Shown piece after piece: positions 26,530 to 36,259 of a stretch of DNA of 64,000 bases. This stretch comes from Microbacterium azadirachtae (GTDB taxonomy: Bacteria > Actinomycetota > Actinomycetes > Actinomycetales > Microbacteriaceae), in contig NZ_JYIT01000069.1 in assembly GCF_000956545.1 (NCBI RefSeq), positions 1 through 64,000 on the forward strand, read 5' to 3'. The translations under genes and the position numbers were made by a program. Below the pieces are notes generated by a model. The model did not search any database. It saw nothing but the letters and a program-made list of their open reading frames with translations, and was not told the DNA's origin. Position 1 is the stretch's first letter, and each line of letters opens with the position of its first letter.

Positions 26530-28200
26530 TCAGGTCGCCTGTGCGGCGGCACGTCCCGCCTGGCGCCCGGAGAAGAGGCAGCCGCCCAGGAAGGTCCCCT
26601 CCAGGGCTCGATACCCGTGCACACCGCCGCCGCCGAAGCCGCTCGCCTCGCCCGCGGCAAACAGTCCGGGGATGGCCCCGCCGTCCGCGCCGAGCGCCCG
26701 GCCGTCGAGATCCGTCTCGATGCCGCCGAGCGACTTGCGCGTGATCACGCGCAGGCGGACGGCGACCATTGGGCCCGCGGAGGCGTCTTGCAGGCGGTGC
26801 GGGGTCGCGGTGCGGATCAGGCGATCGCCGCGATACGCGCGGGCCGAGCGCAGCATCGCGATCTGTGCGTCCTTGGTGAAGTCGTTGTCGATCTCCCGGT
26901 CTCGCGCGACGACCTCGTCCCGCACCCGATCCGGATCCAGCACGTCGCCGCCGGGCAGCTCCTGCATCCGCGCGATGAGCCGGCCGAGGTCGGACTCCAC
27001 GACGAAGTCCTCGCCGCGGTCGAGGAAGGCCTGGACGGGATCCGTGGGCCCCTTGGCGAGACGCGAGCGCAGCAGCAGCGGCACGTCCTTGCCGGTGAGG
27101 TCGGGGTTCTGCTCGCTCCCCGAGAGGGCGAACTCCTTCTCGACGATCTGGCGCGTGGTGACGAACCACGAGTGGTCGTGCCCCGTCGTGCGCAGGTGCG
27201 CCAGTGTGCCGAGCGTGTCGAACCCGGGATACAGCGGGACGGGGAGACGCCGGCCTGTCGCATCCAGCCAGAGCGACGAGGGACCGGGCAGGATGCGGAT
27301 GCCGTGACCCGGCCACACCGGATCCCAGTTGCGGATGCCCTCGACGTAGTGCCACATGCGGTCGCCGTTGATGAGGTGCGCTCCCGCCGCCGCGGACACG
27401 GCCTGCATCGAGCCGTCGACGTAGGCCGGCACGCCCGTCAGCATGTCCGCGGGCGGGGTTCCGAGCCGGCTGGGCCAGGCCGCGCGCACGAGGTCGTGGT
27501 TGCCGCCGATGCCGCCCGAGGTCACGACGGTCGCGCCTGCCGTGATCTCGAACGCGCCGATCGTCTCCCGGCTGCTCTGCACTCCGCGGGCTGCCGGCGA
27601 GGACGCCAGGATCTCGCCGTGCGCGCCGGTCACGACGCCATCCTGCGCGGCGAGCCCCGTCACGCGGTGGCGGGGGAGCACCACGAGACGCCCGCTGCGT
27701 TCGGCCTCTTCGAGGGCCGCCTGGAACGGCGCGACGATCCCTGGTCCGGTGCCCCAGGTGATGTGGAAGCGCGGAACCGAGTTACCGGGCCCGAGGGCGC
27801 CGTATCCTCCGCGCTCGGCCCAGCCCACGACGGGGAAGAAGCCGACGCCGCGTTCCCGCAGCCAGGCGCGCTTCTCGCCGGAGGCGAACTGGAGGTACGC
27901 CTCCGCCCAGCGCCGAGGCCAGGCGTCCTCGTCGCGGTCGAAGCCGGCGTTGCCGAACCAGTCCTGCCGCGCGAGCTCGTAGGAGTCGGATACGCCCATG
28001 CGCCGCTGCTCCGGAGAGTCGACGAGGAAGAGGCCGCCGAACGACCACCAGGCCTGACCGCCGAGGTTCGTGCGAGGTTCCTGGTCGACGACGATCACGC
28101 GTCGTCCCGCCGCGGCGGCCTCGGCGGCGGCGACCAGGCCGGACAGGCCCCAGCCGATCACCAGGACGTCGGTGGAATGGGTGCTGGTCTTCGTCGTCAT
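26530..28200 (-). CDS. FAD-dependent dehydrogenase (fumarate reductase/ketosteroid dehydrogenase-like)
   Basis: A 556-residue flavoprotein. The N-terminal Rossmann FAD site reads VLVIGWGLSGLVAAAEAAA (GxGxxG at 16-21), followed by the second-strand acidic end VVDQEPRTNLGGQAWWSFGG. The C-terminal FAD loop is GLFAAGEASGFGGGGVHGYR. This layout fits FAD-binding dehydrogenases related to 3-ketosteroid-1-dehydrogenase and fumarate reductase, annotated in many actinobacteria as FAD-binding dehydrogenase. The substrate is not known. The ATG at 28200 follows ACGGAGATCTC. It is last in a minus-strand run after mscS and the globin, with a 42-bp gap. Confidence 0.85.
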   Translation of the reverse strand: MTTKTSTHSTDVLVIGWGLSGLVAAAEAAAAGRRVIVVDQEPRTNLGGQAWWSFGGLFLVDSPEQRRMGVSDSYELARQDWFGNAGFDRDEDAWPRRWAEAYLQFASGEKRAWLRERGVGFFPVVGWAERGGYGALGPGNSVPRFHITWGTGPGIVAPFQAALEEAERSGRLVVLPRHRVTGLAAQDGVVTGAHGEILASSPAARGVQSSRETIGAFEITAGATVVTSGGIGGNHDLVRAAWPSRLGTPPADMLTGVPAYVDGSMQAVSAAAGAHLINGDRMWHYVEGIRNWDPVWPGHGIRILPGPSSLWLDATGRRLPVPLYPGFDTLGTLAHLRTTGHDHSWFVTTRQIVEKEFALSGSEQNPDLTGKDVPLLLRSRLAKGPTDPVQAFLDRGEDFVVESDLGRLIARMQELPGGDVLDPDRVRDEVVARDREIDNDFTKDAQIAMLRSARAYRGDRLIRTATPHRLQDASAGPMVAVRLRVITRKSLGGIETDLDGRALGADGGAIPGLFAAGEASGFGGGGVHGYRALEGTFLGGCLFSGRQAGRAAAQAT

Positions 28201-28242
28201 GAGATCTCCGTCGAACTCTCGATGTGCGGGCAGGAGGAACGC

Positions 28243-28680
28243 CTACAGGAGCGGGCGCCCGCCCAGGGGTGGAGCGCCGTCGGCACCGGCGCGGCTCGGC
28301 TCGAACGTGTTGACCATCGCGTGCGCGGCGCGCTCGAGATAGTCCCACAGCGTCGCCTCATGGATGGGGGAGAGGGCGGCGTCGTCGACGGCCGTCCGCA
28401 TGCAGCGCAGCCAGCGGTCGCGGGCGTCGGGATCGACGTGGAACGGCATGTGCCGCATGCGCAGGCGGGGGTGGCCGCGCTGCTCGCCGTAGGCGGTGGG
28501 ACCGCCCCAGTACTGCTCCAGGAACATGCGGAGCCGGTCCGCAGCGGGACCGAGGTCCTCCTCGGGATACATGGGCTTCAGGACGGGGTCGAGCGCGACC
28601 TCGCGGTAGAACACGTCAACGAGGCGCTGGAAGGTCGCGTGGCCGCCGACCTCGTCGTAGAAGGACATCGGCTCGCTCAT
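28243..28680 (-). CDS. glbO: Group II truncated hemoglobin (GlbO type)
   Basis: A 145-residue truncated globin that closely follows the GlbO pattern. The proximal His is His77 in [13 protein letters not shown], the group II tryptophan at G8 is Trp90 in RDRWLRCM, and the B10/E-helix region reads [16 protein letters not shown]. Group II trHbs bind oxygen tightly and are linked to oxygen sensing or oxidative and nitrosative protection. Its ATG overlaps the mscS stop by four bases (ATGA), so it is translationally coupled to the channel gene. A Gly/Pro-rich tail ends the protein. Confidence 0.94.
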   Translation of the reverse strand: MSEPMSFYDEVGGHATFQRLVDVFYREVALDPVLKPMYPEEDLGPAADRLRMFLEQYWGGPTAYGEQRGHPRLRMRHMPFHVDPDARDRWLRCMRTAVDDAALSPIHEATLWDYLERAAHAMVNTFEPSRAGADGAPPLGGRPLL

Positions 28681-29894
28681 CGCTCGTCTCCCGGGTTCTG
28701 CGGATCCTGCGGACTCTGCGGATCGGCGAGGGGAGGCAGAGGAAGGCTCTGCGGCGCGGAAGGCGGGGTCTTCGGCTTCTCGGTCCTCTTCGGCCCGGAT
28801 GAGTCGGCCGGCGCGGGCTTGGTGCGCGGCGGCGGGGTGACGGTGGCCGGCTTCTCGCCGCCGGTCTTCTTCTTACGCCAGAAGCCGCGCTCGGGCACCG
28901 ACGGCGCGGCCACCGGGTTCGGGCGGGTGCGCGGCGGATTCGCACCGTGGACGCGGCGCGCGCCCTCGGGACCGGCGAGCTGGACCGTGGCCATGCTCGG
29001 CACGGTCAGGTCCATTCCGAGCACGGTGTCTCGCAGCCGCATCCGCAGCTCCTGGGCGACGTCGTCCATCGCGTTCGTTCGCGTCTTCATGACGATCCTG
29101 ATGACGAGAGCGTCGCCGTCGATCGACTCGAGCCCCCAGATCTCGGGCTTCTCGATGATACGGGTGCGCCACTTCGGATCCTTCGCGAGTCCCTGCGCGG
29201 TGGTGAGGAGCGCCTCCTCGACGGCCGCGACGTCCGCATCGGCCGGTACCCCGAGGTCGATGATCGCGCGTGCCCAGCCCTGGGACATGTTGCCGATCCG
29301 GGTGATCTCGCCGTTGCGCACGTACCAGAGCGTGCCGTTCGCGTCGCGCACCTGGGTGATGCGCACGCTCACGTACTCGACGACGCCCGAGGCGAGGCCC
29401 AGATCCACGACGTCTCCGATGCCGACCTGGTCCTCGGCGACGAGGAACATGCCGTTCAGCACGTCCTTGACGATGTTCTGGGCGCCGAAGCCGAGCCCCG
29501 CGCCGACCGCGGCCGTGAGCAGGGTGAGGGATCCCAGCAGGGAGTTGTCGATGATGTTCACGATCAGCACGATCGCCACCACCACGAGGATGACGTTGAC
29601 GATGTTCTGCAGGATCGTGCCGAGCGTCCGAGTGCGCTGCACGAGCCGCATGTCCGCGAGCGGGGAGCGCTCCAGCGCCCTCGTGTCCGTGACCTCGGCC
29701 TTGGACTTGGCGCCCGCGACGATGCGTCGCACGACGCGACGGATCGCGAACCGCAGACCGTAGGCGAGGGCTGCGCAGATCACGATGACCAGGGCCGCCT
29801 GCAGCGCCTTGCCGCCGATGGCGAGGAGCGCGCTGGGCAGCCCCTCCCACCATTTCGTGATGTCGGTGGCCAGATCCATGGGGACGATGTTCAT
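28677..29894 (-). CDS. mscS: Small-conductance mechanosensitive channel (MscS family)
   Basis: A 405-residue MscS-type channel. Three membrane segments lie in the first 190 residues; the pore helix TM3 is seen as [24 protein letters not shown], here quoted only as the [11 protein letters not shown] core. The beta domain follows ([10 protein letters not shown]), then the alpha-beta cytoplasmic cage. An unusual C-terminal tail of about 85 residues is rich in Pro, Lys and Arg and is probably disordered. MscS opens under membrane tension to release solutes on hypo-osmotic shock. It is coupled to a truncated globin gene by a four-base overlap. Confidence 0.93.
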   Translation of the reverse strand: MNIVPMDLATDITKWWEGLPSALLAIGGKALQAALVIVICAALAYGLRFAIRRVVRRIVAGAKSKAEVTDTRALERSPLADMRLVQRTRTLGTILQNIVNVILVVVAIVLIVNIIDNSLLGSLTLLTAAVGAGLGFGAQNIVKDVLNGMFLVAEDQVGIGDVVDLGLASGVVEYVSVRITQVRDANGTLWYVRNGEITRIGNMSQGWARAIIDLGVPADADVAAVEEALLTTAQGLAKDPKWRTRIIEKPEIWGLESIDGDALVIRIVMKTRTNAMDDVAQELRMRLRDTVLGMDLTVPSMATVQLAGPEGARRVHGANPPRTRPNPVAAPSVPERGFWRKKKTGGEKPATVTPPPRTKPAPADSSGPKRTEKPKTPPSAPQSLPLPPLADPQSPQDPQNPGDER

Positions 29895-29990
29895 CGCTCC
29901 CGATCCTATGTCCGGGGCCCTTGGCGGGTTCTGAACGGCGACGGCGCTTCCCCGGGCAAGCCGGGCTGCGCACGATCCTGACGCGACGAA

Positions 29991-30020
29991 GGGCCGGGGA
30001 GAGCGAACTCCCTCCGGCCC
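29991..30020 (-). terminator. Imperfect hairpin after pepN
   Basis: GGGCCGGGGAGAG (29991-30003) pairs with CTCCCTCCGGCCC (30008-30020) around CGAA, with 11 of 13 positions matching. It lies 16 bp past the pepN stop on the minus strand, before mscS. Confidence 0.6.
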
Positions 30021-30035
30021 CTCGAGCGCAGTCGA

Positions 30036-32630
30036 TCAGGCCTGGGCGGTCTCCTCGACGCTCTCCTCGTCACGCGCCTGGGCGGCCAGTGCGCGCTCGA
30101 CGTCGGCGAGGTTCTCGAACACCAGGCGACGCAGCGCGGGGGCCGCATCCTGGTGGGCGGAGAGCCAGGCGCGCGTCGCATCGCGGAGCGCGGTGTTCGC
30201 GAGCGTCTTCGGGTAGAGCCCGACGATCAGGTAATTGGCCACCTGGAACGTGCGGCCCTCCCAGATCGACAGGAGGCTGTCGAAGTACTTCGGCACGAAC
30301 GGCTCGAGCAGCGCGGCGCCGGCCGGGTGCGTGAAGCCGAGCGCGGCCGAGCGCACGATCGTGTTGGACAGGTCGTCCCGCTCGACGAGGGAGGCCCAGG
30401 CGGCCTCCTTGTCCTCGGCGGTCGGCAGGGCCGCACGCGCCTGGGCGGCGAACTCGCCGCCCTTCGCGGTGTTGTCGCTCGCCAGCGCGGCGTCGATGGC
30501 CGCGCCGTCCACGGCGCCGACCGTCGCGAGACCCACCAGCAGCTGCCAGCCGAGATCGGTGTCGATCTCGAGACCGTCCAGCACGAGCTCGCCGTCGCGC
30601 AGGCGGCGGACCACGTCGGCGTGCTCCGGCGTGGTGAGCGAGTTCGCGAACGCGGTCACGAACTGCAGCTGGCTGTCGGATCCGGCCGCGGCGCCCTGAG
30701 CGAGGGCCCACAGGCCGTCGGCCACCCGGGTGCGCGCCTCGGAGCGGTGCTCCGGGGTGACGTAGAGCGCGGCCGCGGTCTGCAGCTGGCTCAGCGTCGT
30801 GCGCACGGTGGTCGATTCGGTCTCACGGCCGATGTTGCCGAGCACCAGGTCGATGTAGTCGCTCGCGGCGCTCTCGGCGTCGCGGGTCTGGTCCCAGGCC
30901 GCGCCCCAGACGAGCGAGCGGGCGAGCGGGTCGCTGATGTCGGCGAGGTGCGCCACGGCCGTCGCGAGCGAACGCTCGTCGAGGCGGATCTTCGCGTAGG
31001 CGAGGTCCTCGTCGTTCAGCAGCACCAGATCCGGGCGCTTCAGGCCCTGCAGCTCGGGGATCTCGGTGCGGTCGCCGTCCACGTCGACCTCGACGTGGTG
31101 CGTGCGCACGAGGGCGCCCGCGGCGTCGAGGTTGTAGAAGCCGATGCCCAGGCGGTGCGGGCGGATGGTCGGGTAGTCCGCGGGGGCGGTCTGGGTGACC
31201 GCGAAACGCGAGATCGTACCGTCGGCGGCCTCGGCGATGACGGGGGCGAGCGTGTTGACACCGGCCGTCTCGAGCCACTTCTTCGACCACGAGCTCAGGT
31301 CGCGGCCGCTCGTGCGCTCGAGTTCGACGAGCAGGTCGCTGAGCTCGGTGTTCTGCCAGGAGTGCTTGCGGAAGTACTCCGAGACGCCGGCGAAGAACGC
31401 CTCGATGCCGACCCAGGCGGCGAGCTGCTTGAGGACGGATCCGCCCTTGGCGTAGGTGATGCCGTCGAAGTTGACCTGGACGTCGTCGAGGTCGTTGATC
31501 TCGGCGACGACGGGGTGGGTGGAGGGGAGCTGGTCCTGGCGGTACGCCCAGGTCTTCTCCATCGCGTTGAAGGTCGTCCACGCCTCGGTCCACTCGGTGG
31601 CCTCGGCGGTCGCGATGGTCGACGCCCACTCGGCGAACGACTCGTTCAGCCAGAGGTCGTTCCACCACTTCATGGTCACCAGGTCGCCGAACCACATGTG
31701 CGCGAGCTCGTGCAGGATCGTGACGACGCGGCGCTCCTTGACGGCGTCCGTCACCTTGCTGCGGAAGACGTAGGTCTCGGTGAACGTCACCGCGCCCGCG
31801 TTCTCCATCGCGCCGGCGTTGAACTCCGGCACGAAGAGCTGGTCGTACTTGGCGAACGGGTAGGGGACCCCGAACTTCTCCTCGTAGTACGCGAAGCCCT
31901 CGCGCGTCTTGTCGAAGATGTAGTCGGCGTCGAGGTGCTCCCACAGGCTCTTGCGGCCGTAGACGCCGAGGGGGATCACCCGGCCGGATGCGCTGGTGAG
32001 CTCGGAGAACGTCTCCTCGTAGGGGCCGGCGATGATCGCGGTGATGTACGACGAGATGCGCGGGGTGGGCTCGAAGCCCCACGTGGCCGAGGATCCGGTG
32101 CCCGACTCGGTGGACGGGTCGTGCACGATCGGCTCGGGGGTGGGGGAGTTGGAGACGACCTTCCACGCCGCCGGGGCCGTGATCGTGAACTGGAACGTGG
32201 CCTTGAGATCGGGCTGTTCGAAGACCGCGAACACACGACGGGAGTCCGGGACCTCGAACTGGGAGTAGAGGTAGACCTCGCCGTCGACGGGGTCGACGAA
32301 GCGGTGCAGGCCCTCACCCGTGTTGGTGTACTCGCAATCCGCGTCGACGACGAGCACATTGTCGGCGGCGAGCCCGTCGAGGGCGATGCGCGAGTCGGCG
32401 TAGGCGCTGATCGGGTCGATCTGCTCGCCGTTCAGGGTGATCTCGCGCACCTCGCGGGCGATCAGGTCGATGAACGTCGACGATCCCTCGGTCGCGGTGA
32501 AGCGCACCACGCTGCGGGATCCGAACACCTCCGCGCCCTTGGTCAGGTCGAGCGCGATCTCGTACGACTCGGTGTCGACGATCGCGCGGCGCTCCTGCGC
32601 CTCGATGCGGGTGAGGTTCTCTCCAGGCAC
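30036..32630 (-). CDS. pepN: Aminopeptidase N
   Basis: An 864-residue M1 zinc aminopeptidase. The substrate exopeptidase motif is GAMENAGAVTF (residues 273-283). The zinc site is HELAHMWFGD (His307, His311) with Glu330 in NESFAEW. The N-terminal beta domain, catalytic domain and C-terminal ERAP-like helical domain are all present. It is cytosolic, with no signal peptide, and removes N-terminal residues from peptides. The start is GTG 32628-32630. It is divergent from the ferrochelatase gene. It may act downstream of Clp proteolysis, but nothing local shows that. Confidence 0.95.
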   Translation of the reverse strand: MPGENLTRIEAQERRAIVDTESYEIALDLTKGAEVFGSRSVVRFTATEGSSTFIDLIAREVREITLNGEQIDPISAYADSRIALDGLAADNVLVVDADCEYTNTGEGLHRFVDPVDGEVYLYSQFEVPDSRRVFAVFEQPDLKATFQFTITAPAAWKVVSNSPTPEPIVHDPSTESGTGSSATWGFEPTPRISSYITAIIAGPYEETFSELTSASGRVIPLGVYGRKSLWEHLDADYIFDKTREGFAYYEEKFGVPYPFAKYDQLFVPEFNAGAMENAGAVTFTETYVFRSKVTDAVKERRVVTILHELAHMWFGDLVTMKWWNDLWLNESFAEWASTIATAEATEWTEAWTTFNAMEKTWAYRQDQLPSTHPVVAEINDLDDVQVNFDGITYAKGGSVLKQLAAWVGIEAFFAGVSEYFRKHSWQNTELSDLLVELERTSGRDLSSWSKKWLETAGVNTLAPVIAEAADGTISRFAVTQTAPADYPTIRPHRLGIGFYNLDAAGALVRTHHVEVDVDGDRTEIPELQGLKRPDLVLLNDEDLAYAKIRLDERSLATAVAHLADISDPLARSLVWGAAWDQTRDAESAASDYIDLVLGNIGRETESTTVRTTLSQLQTAAALYVTPEHRSEARTRVADGLWALAQGAAAGSDSQLQFVTAFANSLTTPEHADVVRRLRDGELVLDGLEIDTDLGWQLLVGLATVGAVDGAAIDAALASDNTAKGGEFAAQARAALPTAEDKEAAWASLVERDDLSNTIVRSAALGFTHPAGAALLEPFVPKYFDSLLSIWEGRTFQVANYLIVGLYPKTLANTALRDATRAWLSAHQDAAPALRRLVFENLADVERALAAQARDEESVEETAQA

Positions 32631-32811
32631 TGCTCAGACTCCCAGGGGTGAGGGGTTTCGACCGCAAGATCCGCGCTGCTGGCGCCGGCGGCAACCGTCC
32701 CAGCCTACGCCAGTGCGCGTGTCGCGCGATTCGGAGGACTGCAGCCGCTCGGCGGGCCGCGTCGCAGCGGCGCTCGGCGACGGCAAAGGAAACTCAGGGG
32801 AAGATGGAAGG

Positions 32812-34002
32812 GTGAGTGCGCGAGATGTGACCGAAGCTACCGTCCCCTTCGCTTCCGCGGCTGCGGCGAGCGGCCCCGAGTACGTCGAGACGCCCGTCGC
32901 CTACGACGGGATCCTGCTCGCCGGGTTCGGCGGCCCCGAGGGGCAGGACGATGTGATCCCCTTCCTGCGCAACGTCACGCGCGGCCGTGGCATCCCCGAC
33001 GAGCGTCTGGAGGAGGTCGCCCACCACTACCGGCACTTCGGCGGCGTGAGCCCCATCAACGCGCAGAACCGTGCGCTCAAGGCCGCCCTCGAGGCCGAGC
33101 TGGCCCGCCGCGGCATCGCGCTGCCCGTCTACTGGGGCAACCGCAACTGGACGCCGTATCTCGCCGACGCGGTCACCGAGGCCGCCGATGAGGGCGACAC
33201 GACGCTCCTCGCCTTCGCGACCAGCGCCTACAGCTCCTTCTCCAGCTGCCGGCAGTACCGGGAGGACTTCGCGCGCGTGCTCGAGGAGACGGGGCTGGAC
33301 CGGTCGGTGACGATCGACAAGATCCGTCCGTTCTACGACCACCCGGGCTTCGTGGAGTCCTTCGTCGAGGGCGTGCGCGCCGCGGTCGAGACGTTCACGG
33401 CGGACGGTGCGGCCCCGTCGGCGATCCAGGTGCTGTTCACGACGCACAGCGTGCCGACCGACGATGCGCTGCGCTCGGGGCCGCGCGACGTCGACTGGGG
33501 CACGGGCGGCGCGTACGCGGCGCAGCACGAGGCGGTCGCCGCGTGGGTGATGAGCCGGGTGGCCGAGCTGCTGCCCGTCGCCGCCGAGGTGCCGTGGGAG
33601 CTCGTCTACCAGTCGCGGTCCGGACCCGCGTCGCAGCCGTGGCTCGAGCCCGACATCTGCGACGTGATCGAGGAGCTGCCCGGTCGCGGCCGCACCGCGG
33701 TGGCCGTCGTCCCGCTGGGCTTCGTGAGCGACCACATGGAGGTGCTCTGGGACCTGGACACGGAGGCCAAGGAGGCCGCGGCCGACGCGGGGCTCGCCTT
33801 CGTGCGCACGCCGACGCCGGGCGTGTCCGCGTCGTTCGTCGCCGGGATCGTCGACCTCATCGAGGAGCGGCTGGAAGGACGCCCCGCGGCCGACCGCCGG
33901 CACGTGACCTCGCTCGGGCCGGCCTTCGACGTGTGCCGCCCGGGCTGCTGCGAGAACATCCGCGCGGGATTCAAGCCCGCCGCGGCCGGCATCGCCCCCT
34001 GA
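32812..34002 (+). CDS. hemH: Ferrochelatase (coproporphyrin type expected)
   Basis: A 396-residue ferrochelatase starting at GTG 32812, a few bases after GGAAGG. Catalytic segments include LLAGFGGPEGQDDV near the N-terminus, the FTTHSVP strand with the active-site His, and the PLGFVSDHMEVLWDLD helix with the conserved Glu. Cys146 (SSFSSCRQY) and Cys375, Cys379 and Cys380 (DVCRPGCCENI) match the [2Fe-2S] ligand set known in actinobacterial and some other ferrochelatases. Gram-positive bacteria use this enzyme to insert iron into coproporphyrin III. No other heme gene is in the window. Confidence 0.94.
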   Translation: MSARDVTEATVPFASAAAASGPEYVETPVAYDGILLAGFGGPEGQDDVIPFLRNVTRGRGIPDERLEEVAHHYRHFGGVSPINAQNRALKAALEAELARRGIALPVYWGNRNWTPYLADAVTEAADEGDTTLLAFATSAYSSFSSCRQYREDFARVLEETGLDRSVTIDKIRPFYDHPGFVESFVEGVRAAVETFTADGAAPSAIQVLFTTHSVPTDDALRSGPRDVDWGTGGAYAAQHEAVAAWVMSRVAELLPVAAEVPWELVYQSRSGPASQPWLEPDICDVIEELPGRGRTAVAVVPLGFVSDHMEVLWDLDTEAKEAAADAGLAFVRTPTPGVSASFVAGIVDLIEERLEGRPAADRRHVTSLGPAFDVCRPGCCENIRAGFKPAAAGIAP

Positions 34003-34063
34003 CGCCCGACGGGGTGCTCGTCACCCCGTCCGAGGCGCGCCCGGCGCTCCGTAGGATTGGAGC

Positions 34064-34549
34064 ATGCGCATCCACATCGCCACGGACCACGCCGGTCTCG
34101 AGTTCTCCACGCAGCTGCAGCATCACCTCGCCGAGGCGGGGCATGAGGTCGTCGACCACGGGCCGGTCGAGTACGACGCCCTGGACGACTACCCGGCGTT
34201 CTGCATCCGCGCGGCGCAGGCGACCGTCGCCGATCAGCGCGCCGGCGTGGACGCGCTGGGCGTCGTCTTCGGCGGCTCCGGCAACGGCGAGCAGATCGCG
34301 GCGAACAAGGTCGAGGGAATCCGCGCCGCGCTCGTGTGGAGCATCGCGACCGCCGAGCTCGCCCGGGAGCACAACGACGCGAACGTGATCGCCATCGGTG
34401 CGCGCCAGCACACCTTCGACGAGGTTGCGGGCTTCATCGACCGCTTCATCGCCACGCCGTTCTCGAACGAGGAGCGGCACGTGCGCCGGATCGCGCAGAT
34501 CGCCGACTTCGAGCGCGACGGATCCCTGCTGCCGGACCCGCGCGTCTGA
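34064..34549 (+). CDS. rpiB: Ribose-5-phosphate isomerase B family protein
   Basis: A 161-residue LacAB/RpiB isomerase. The N-terminal ATDHAGLEF and the phosphate loop VFGGSGNGEQIAANK are diagnostic. The actinobacterial type uses Glu in GNGEQ as catalytic base instead of the Cys found in E. coli RpiB. ALVWSIATAELAREHNDANV completes the active site. It interconverts ribose 5-phosphate and ribulose 5-phosphate. Its stop overlaps the ATG of the DNA glycosylase gene by one base (TGATG), an arrangement common in Actinobacteria. Confidence 0.93.
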   Translation: MRIHIATDHAGLEFSTQLQHHLAEAGHEVVDHGPVEYDALDDYPAFCIRAAQATVADQRAGVDALGVVFGGSGNGEQIAANKVEGIRAALVWSIATAELAREHNDANVIAIGARQHTFDEVAGFIDRFIATPFSNEERHVRRIAQIADFERDGSLLPDPRV

Positions 34550-35547
34550 TGCCCGAGGGCCATTCCGTCCACCGGATCGCGCGGCAGTTCGCCCGCAACT
34601 TCGTCGGCAGGCCCGTCGCCGCGTCGAGCCCCCAGGGGCGCTTCGCGGAGGGAGCGGCGCTGCTCGACGGCCGGGTCGTCGAGAGCGTGCAGGCCGTCGG
34701 CAAGCAGATGTTCCTCGAGACCGAGGGGGACCTGTGGCTGCGCGTGCATCTCGGGCTCTACGGCGCCTGGGACTTCTCGGGCGAGATCCTCGTGGATCCG
34801 ACGATCGCCTCGGCGAACGGGCGGATGGGCCAGACGAACCAGCGCGGCACCGATCTGGAGGCTCCGATCCTCGACGACGCGGGGGAGAACTCCCTCGCCT
34901 CGATCGGTGCGCCCCGCAAGACGCGCGTGCACGTGCGCATGTCGGAGGCCACGAAGGGCCTCGCCGATGAGGGCGTCGAGTGGCCGCCGCCCGTGGTCGG
35001 GCAGGTGCGTCTGCGCCTGATGACGGAGGCGACCTGCGCCGACCTGCGCGGCCCGACCGCCTGCGTGCTGCAGACCCCGGACGAGATGCTCGCCACGGTC
35101 GCCAAGCTCGGGCCGGATCCGCTCGTGGGCGACGTGGACGAGGGCGAGGAGCGGTTCGTGGCCGCTGTGCGGCGCCGGGCGGTGCCGATCGCGCTGCTGC
35201 TCATGGATCAGGCGGTGGTCAGCGGGATCGGCAACGTGTACCGCGCCGAGCTGCTGTTCCGCGCGCAGCTGAACCCGCACACGCCGGGAAGGGATGTCCC
35301 CGAGGAGACGGTGCGCGCGCTCTGGCGCGACTGGGTGCGCCTGCTCGCGATCGGCGTCGAGACCGGGCAGATGATGACCATGGACGATCTGTCGCCCGAG
35401 CAGTACCGTGCGGCGATGGCCCACCGGGACGACCGGCACTGGGTCTATCACCGCACGGGCCTGCCCTGCCGGGTGTGCGGCACCGCGATCGTGCTCGAGG
35501 AGATCGGCGCCCGAAAGCTCTACTGGTGCCCGCGCTGCCAGGCGTGA
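34549..35547 (+). CDS. nei: DNA glycosylase/AP lyase of the Fpg/Nei family
   Basis: A 332-residue Fpg/Nei glycosylase. The protein starts MPEGHSVHR, giving the catalytic Pro2-Glu3 pair. The helix-two-turn-helix region reads VVSGIGNVYRAELL, and the C-terminal zinc finger is CRVCGTA and YWCPRCQ. The insertions before the H2TH region and the PEGHS start match actinobacterial Nei2-like enzymes, which excise oxidised pyrimidines or purines and cut the abasic site. The gene is coupled to rpiB. The zinc finger is complete, so it is likely active. Confidence 0.94.
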   Translation: MPEGHSVHRIARQFARNFVGRPVAASSPQGRFAEGAALLDGRVVESVQAVGKQMFLETEGDLWLRVHLGLYGAWDFSGEILVDPTIASANGRMGQTNQRGTDLEAPILDDAGENSLASIGAPRKTRVHVRMSEATKGLADEGVEWPPPVVGQVRLRLMTEATCADLRGPTACVLQTPDEMLATVAKLGPDPLVGDVDEGEERFVAAVRRRAVPIALLLMDQAVVSGIGNVYRAELLFRAQLNPHTPGRDVPEETVRALWRDWVRLLAIGVETGQMMTMDDLSPEQYRAAMAHRDDRHWVYHRTGLPCRVCGTAIVLEEIGARKLYWCPRCQA

Positions 35548-35599
35548 CGGATCGCGCGACCTGAGTCCCGCGTGTCGGGCGCGACCCTAGGCTGAACTC

Positions 35600-36259
35600 A
35601 TGCGCCAGAACCCGAGCTTCGCCATGACCGACGTCGCCGAGCTGCGGCGGATCATCGCCGCGCACCCGTGGGCGACGCTCGTGGGCCGCGACGAGAGCGG
35701 CATGACCGCCTCGCACTACGCCGTGCTGCTGGATCCCGACCGTGACGACCTCACGATCGTGGCGCACGTGGGGCGGCCGGACGACCTGGTGCTGGGCCTC
35801 GGCACGCAGGAGCTGCTGGTGGTGTTCCAGGGGCCGCACGGATACATCTCGCCGGGCTGGTACGGAGACGTCGCCGCGGTCCCCACCTGGAACTACGTCG
35901 CCGTGCACCTGTCCGGCGTGCCGGAGCTGCTCGACCCCGAGGAGAACCTGCGTGTGCTCGGTCACCTCGTGGATCACTTCGAGGGCGGGCTCGCGGATCC
36001 GCGCGGGATGTGGACCCCGCCGAACGACGAGGCCTTCGTGCGCCGGCTCGAGGCGGGCACGGTCGGGTTCCGGCTCACTCCGACGCGGGTGACGGCCAAG
36101 CGCAAGCTCAGCCAGAACAAGCCCGACGACGTGATCGAGAACGTGATCCTGGAGCTCACCGGTGACGGCGTGTATGCGAACCCGGCTCTGGCCGCCGAGA
36201 TGCAGCGCGCCCACGACGCGCGTCTCGCGGCCCGCGCCGCCACGGCGGCGGATCGATGA
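35600..36259 (+). CDS. PaiB-family FMN-binding negative regulator-like protein
   Basis: A 219-residue flavin-reductase-like split-barrel protein of the PaiB family, with N-terminal RQNPSFAMTDVAELRRII, a central PHGYISPGWYGD loop, and AVPTWNYVAVHLSG. PaiB of Bacillus was named as a repressor of protease synthesis and sporulation, but the fold suggests FMN or heme binding rather than classical DNA binding. Biochemical role is unknown. The stop overlaps the ATG of the amidohydrolase gene by four bases, so the two are probably co-translated. Confidence 0.82.
   Translation: MRQNPSFAMTDVAELRRIIAAHPWATLVGRDESGMTASHYAVLLDPDRDDLTIVAHVGRPDDLVLGLGTQELLVVFQGPHGYISPGWYGDVAAVPTWNYVAVHLSGVPELLDPEENLRVLGHLVDHFEGGLADPRGMWTPPNDEAFVRRLEAGTVGFRLTPTRVTAKRKLSQNKPDDVIENVILELTGDGVYANPALAAEMQRAHDARLAARAATAADR

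Noticed and set aside
26617..29763. Plus-strand open frame of 1048 codons
   Set aside because: It is antisense to the FAD dehydrogenase, globin and mscS, which all have clear families. Its own protein is Arg/Val-rich with no motif.
30153..32651. Plus-strand open frame of 832 codons
   Set aside because: Antisense to pepN, whose zinc site is certain.
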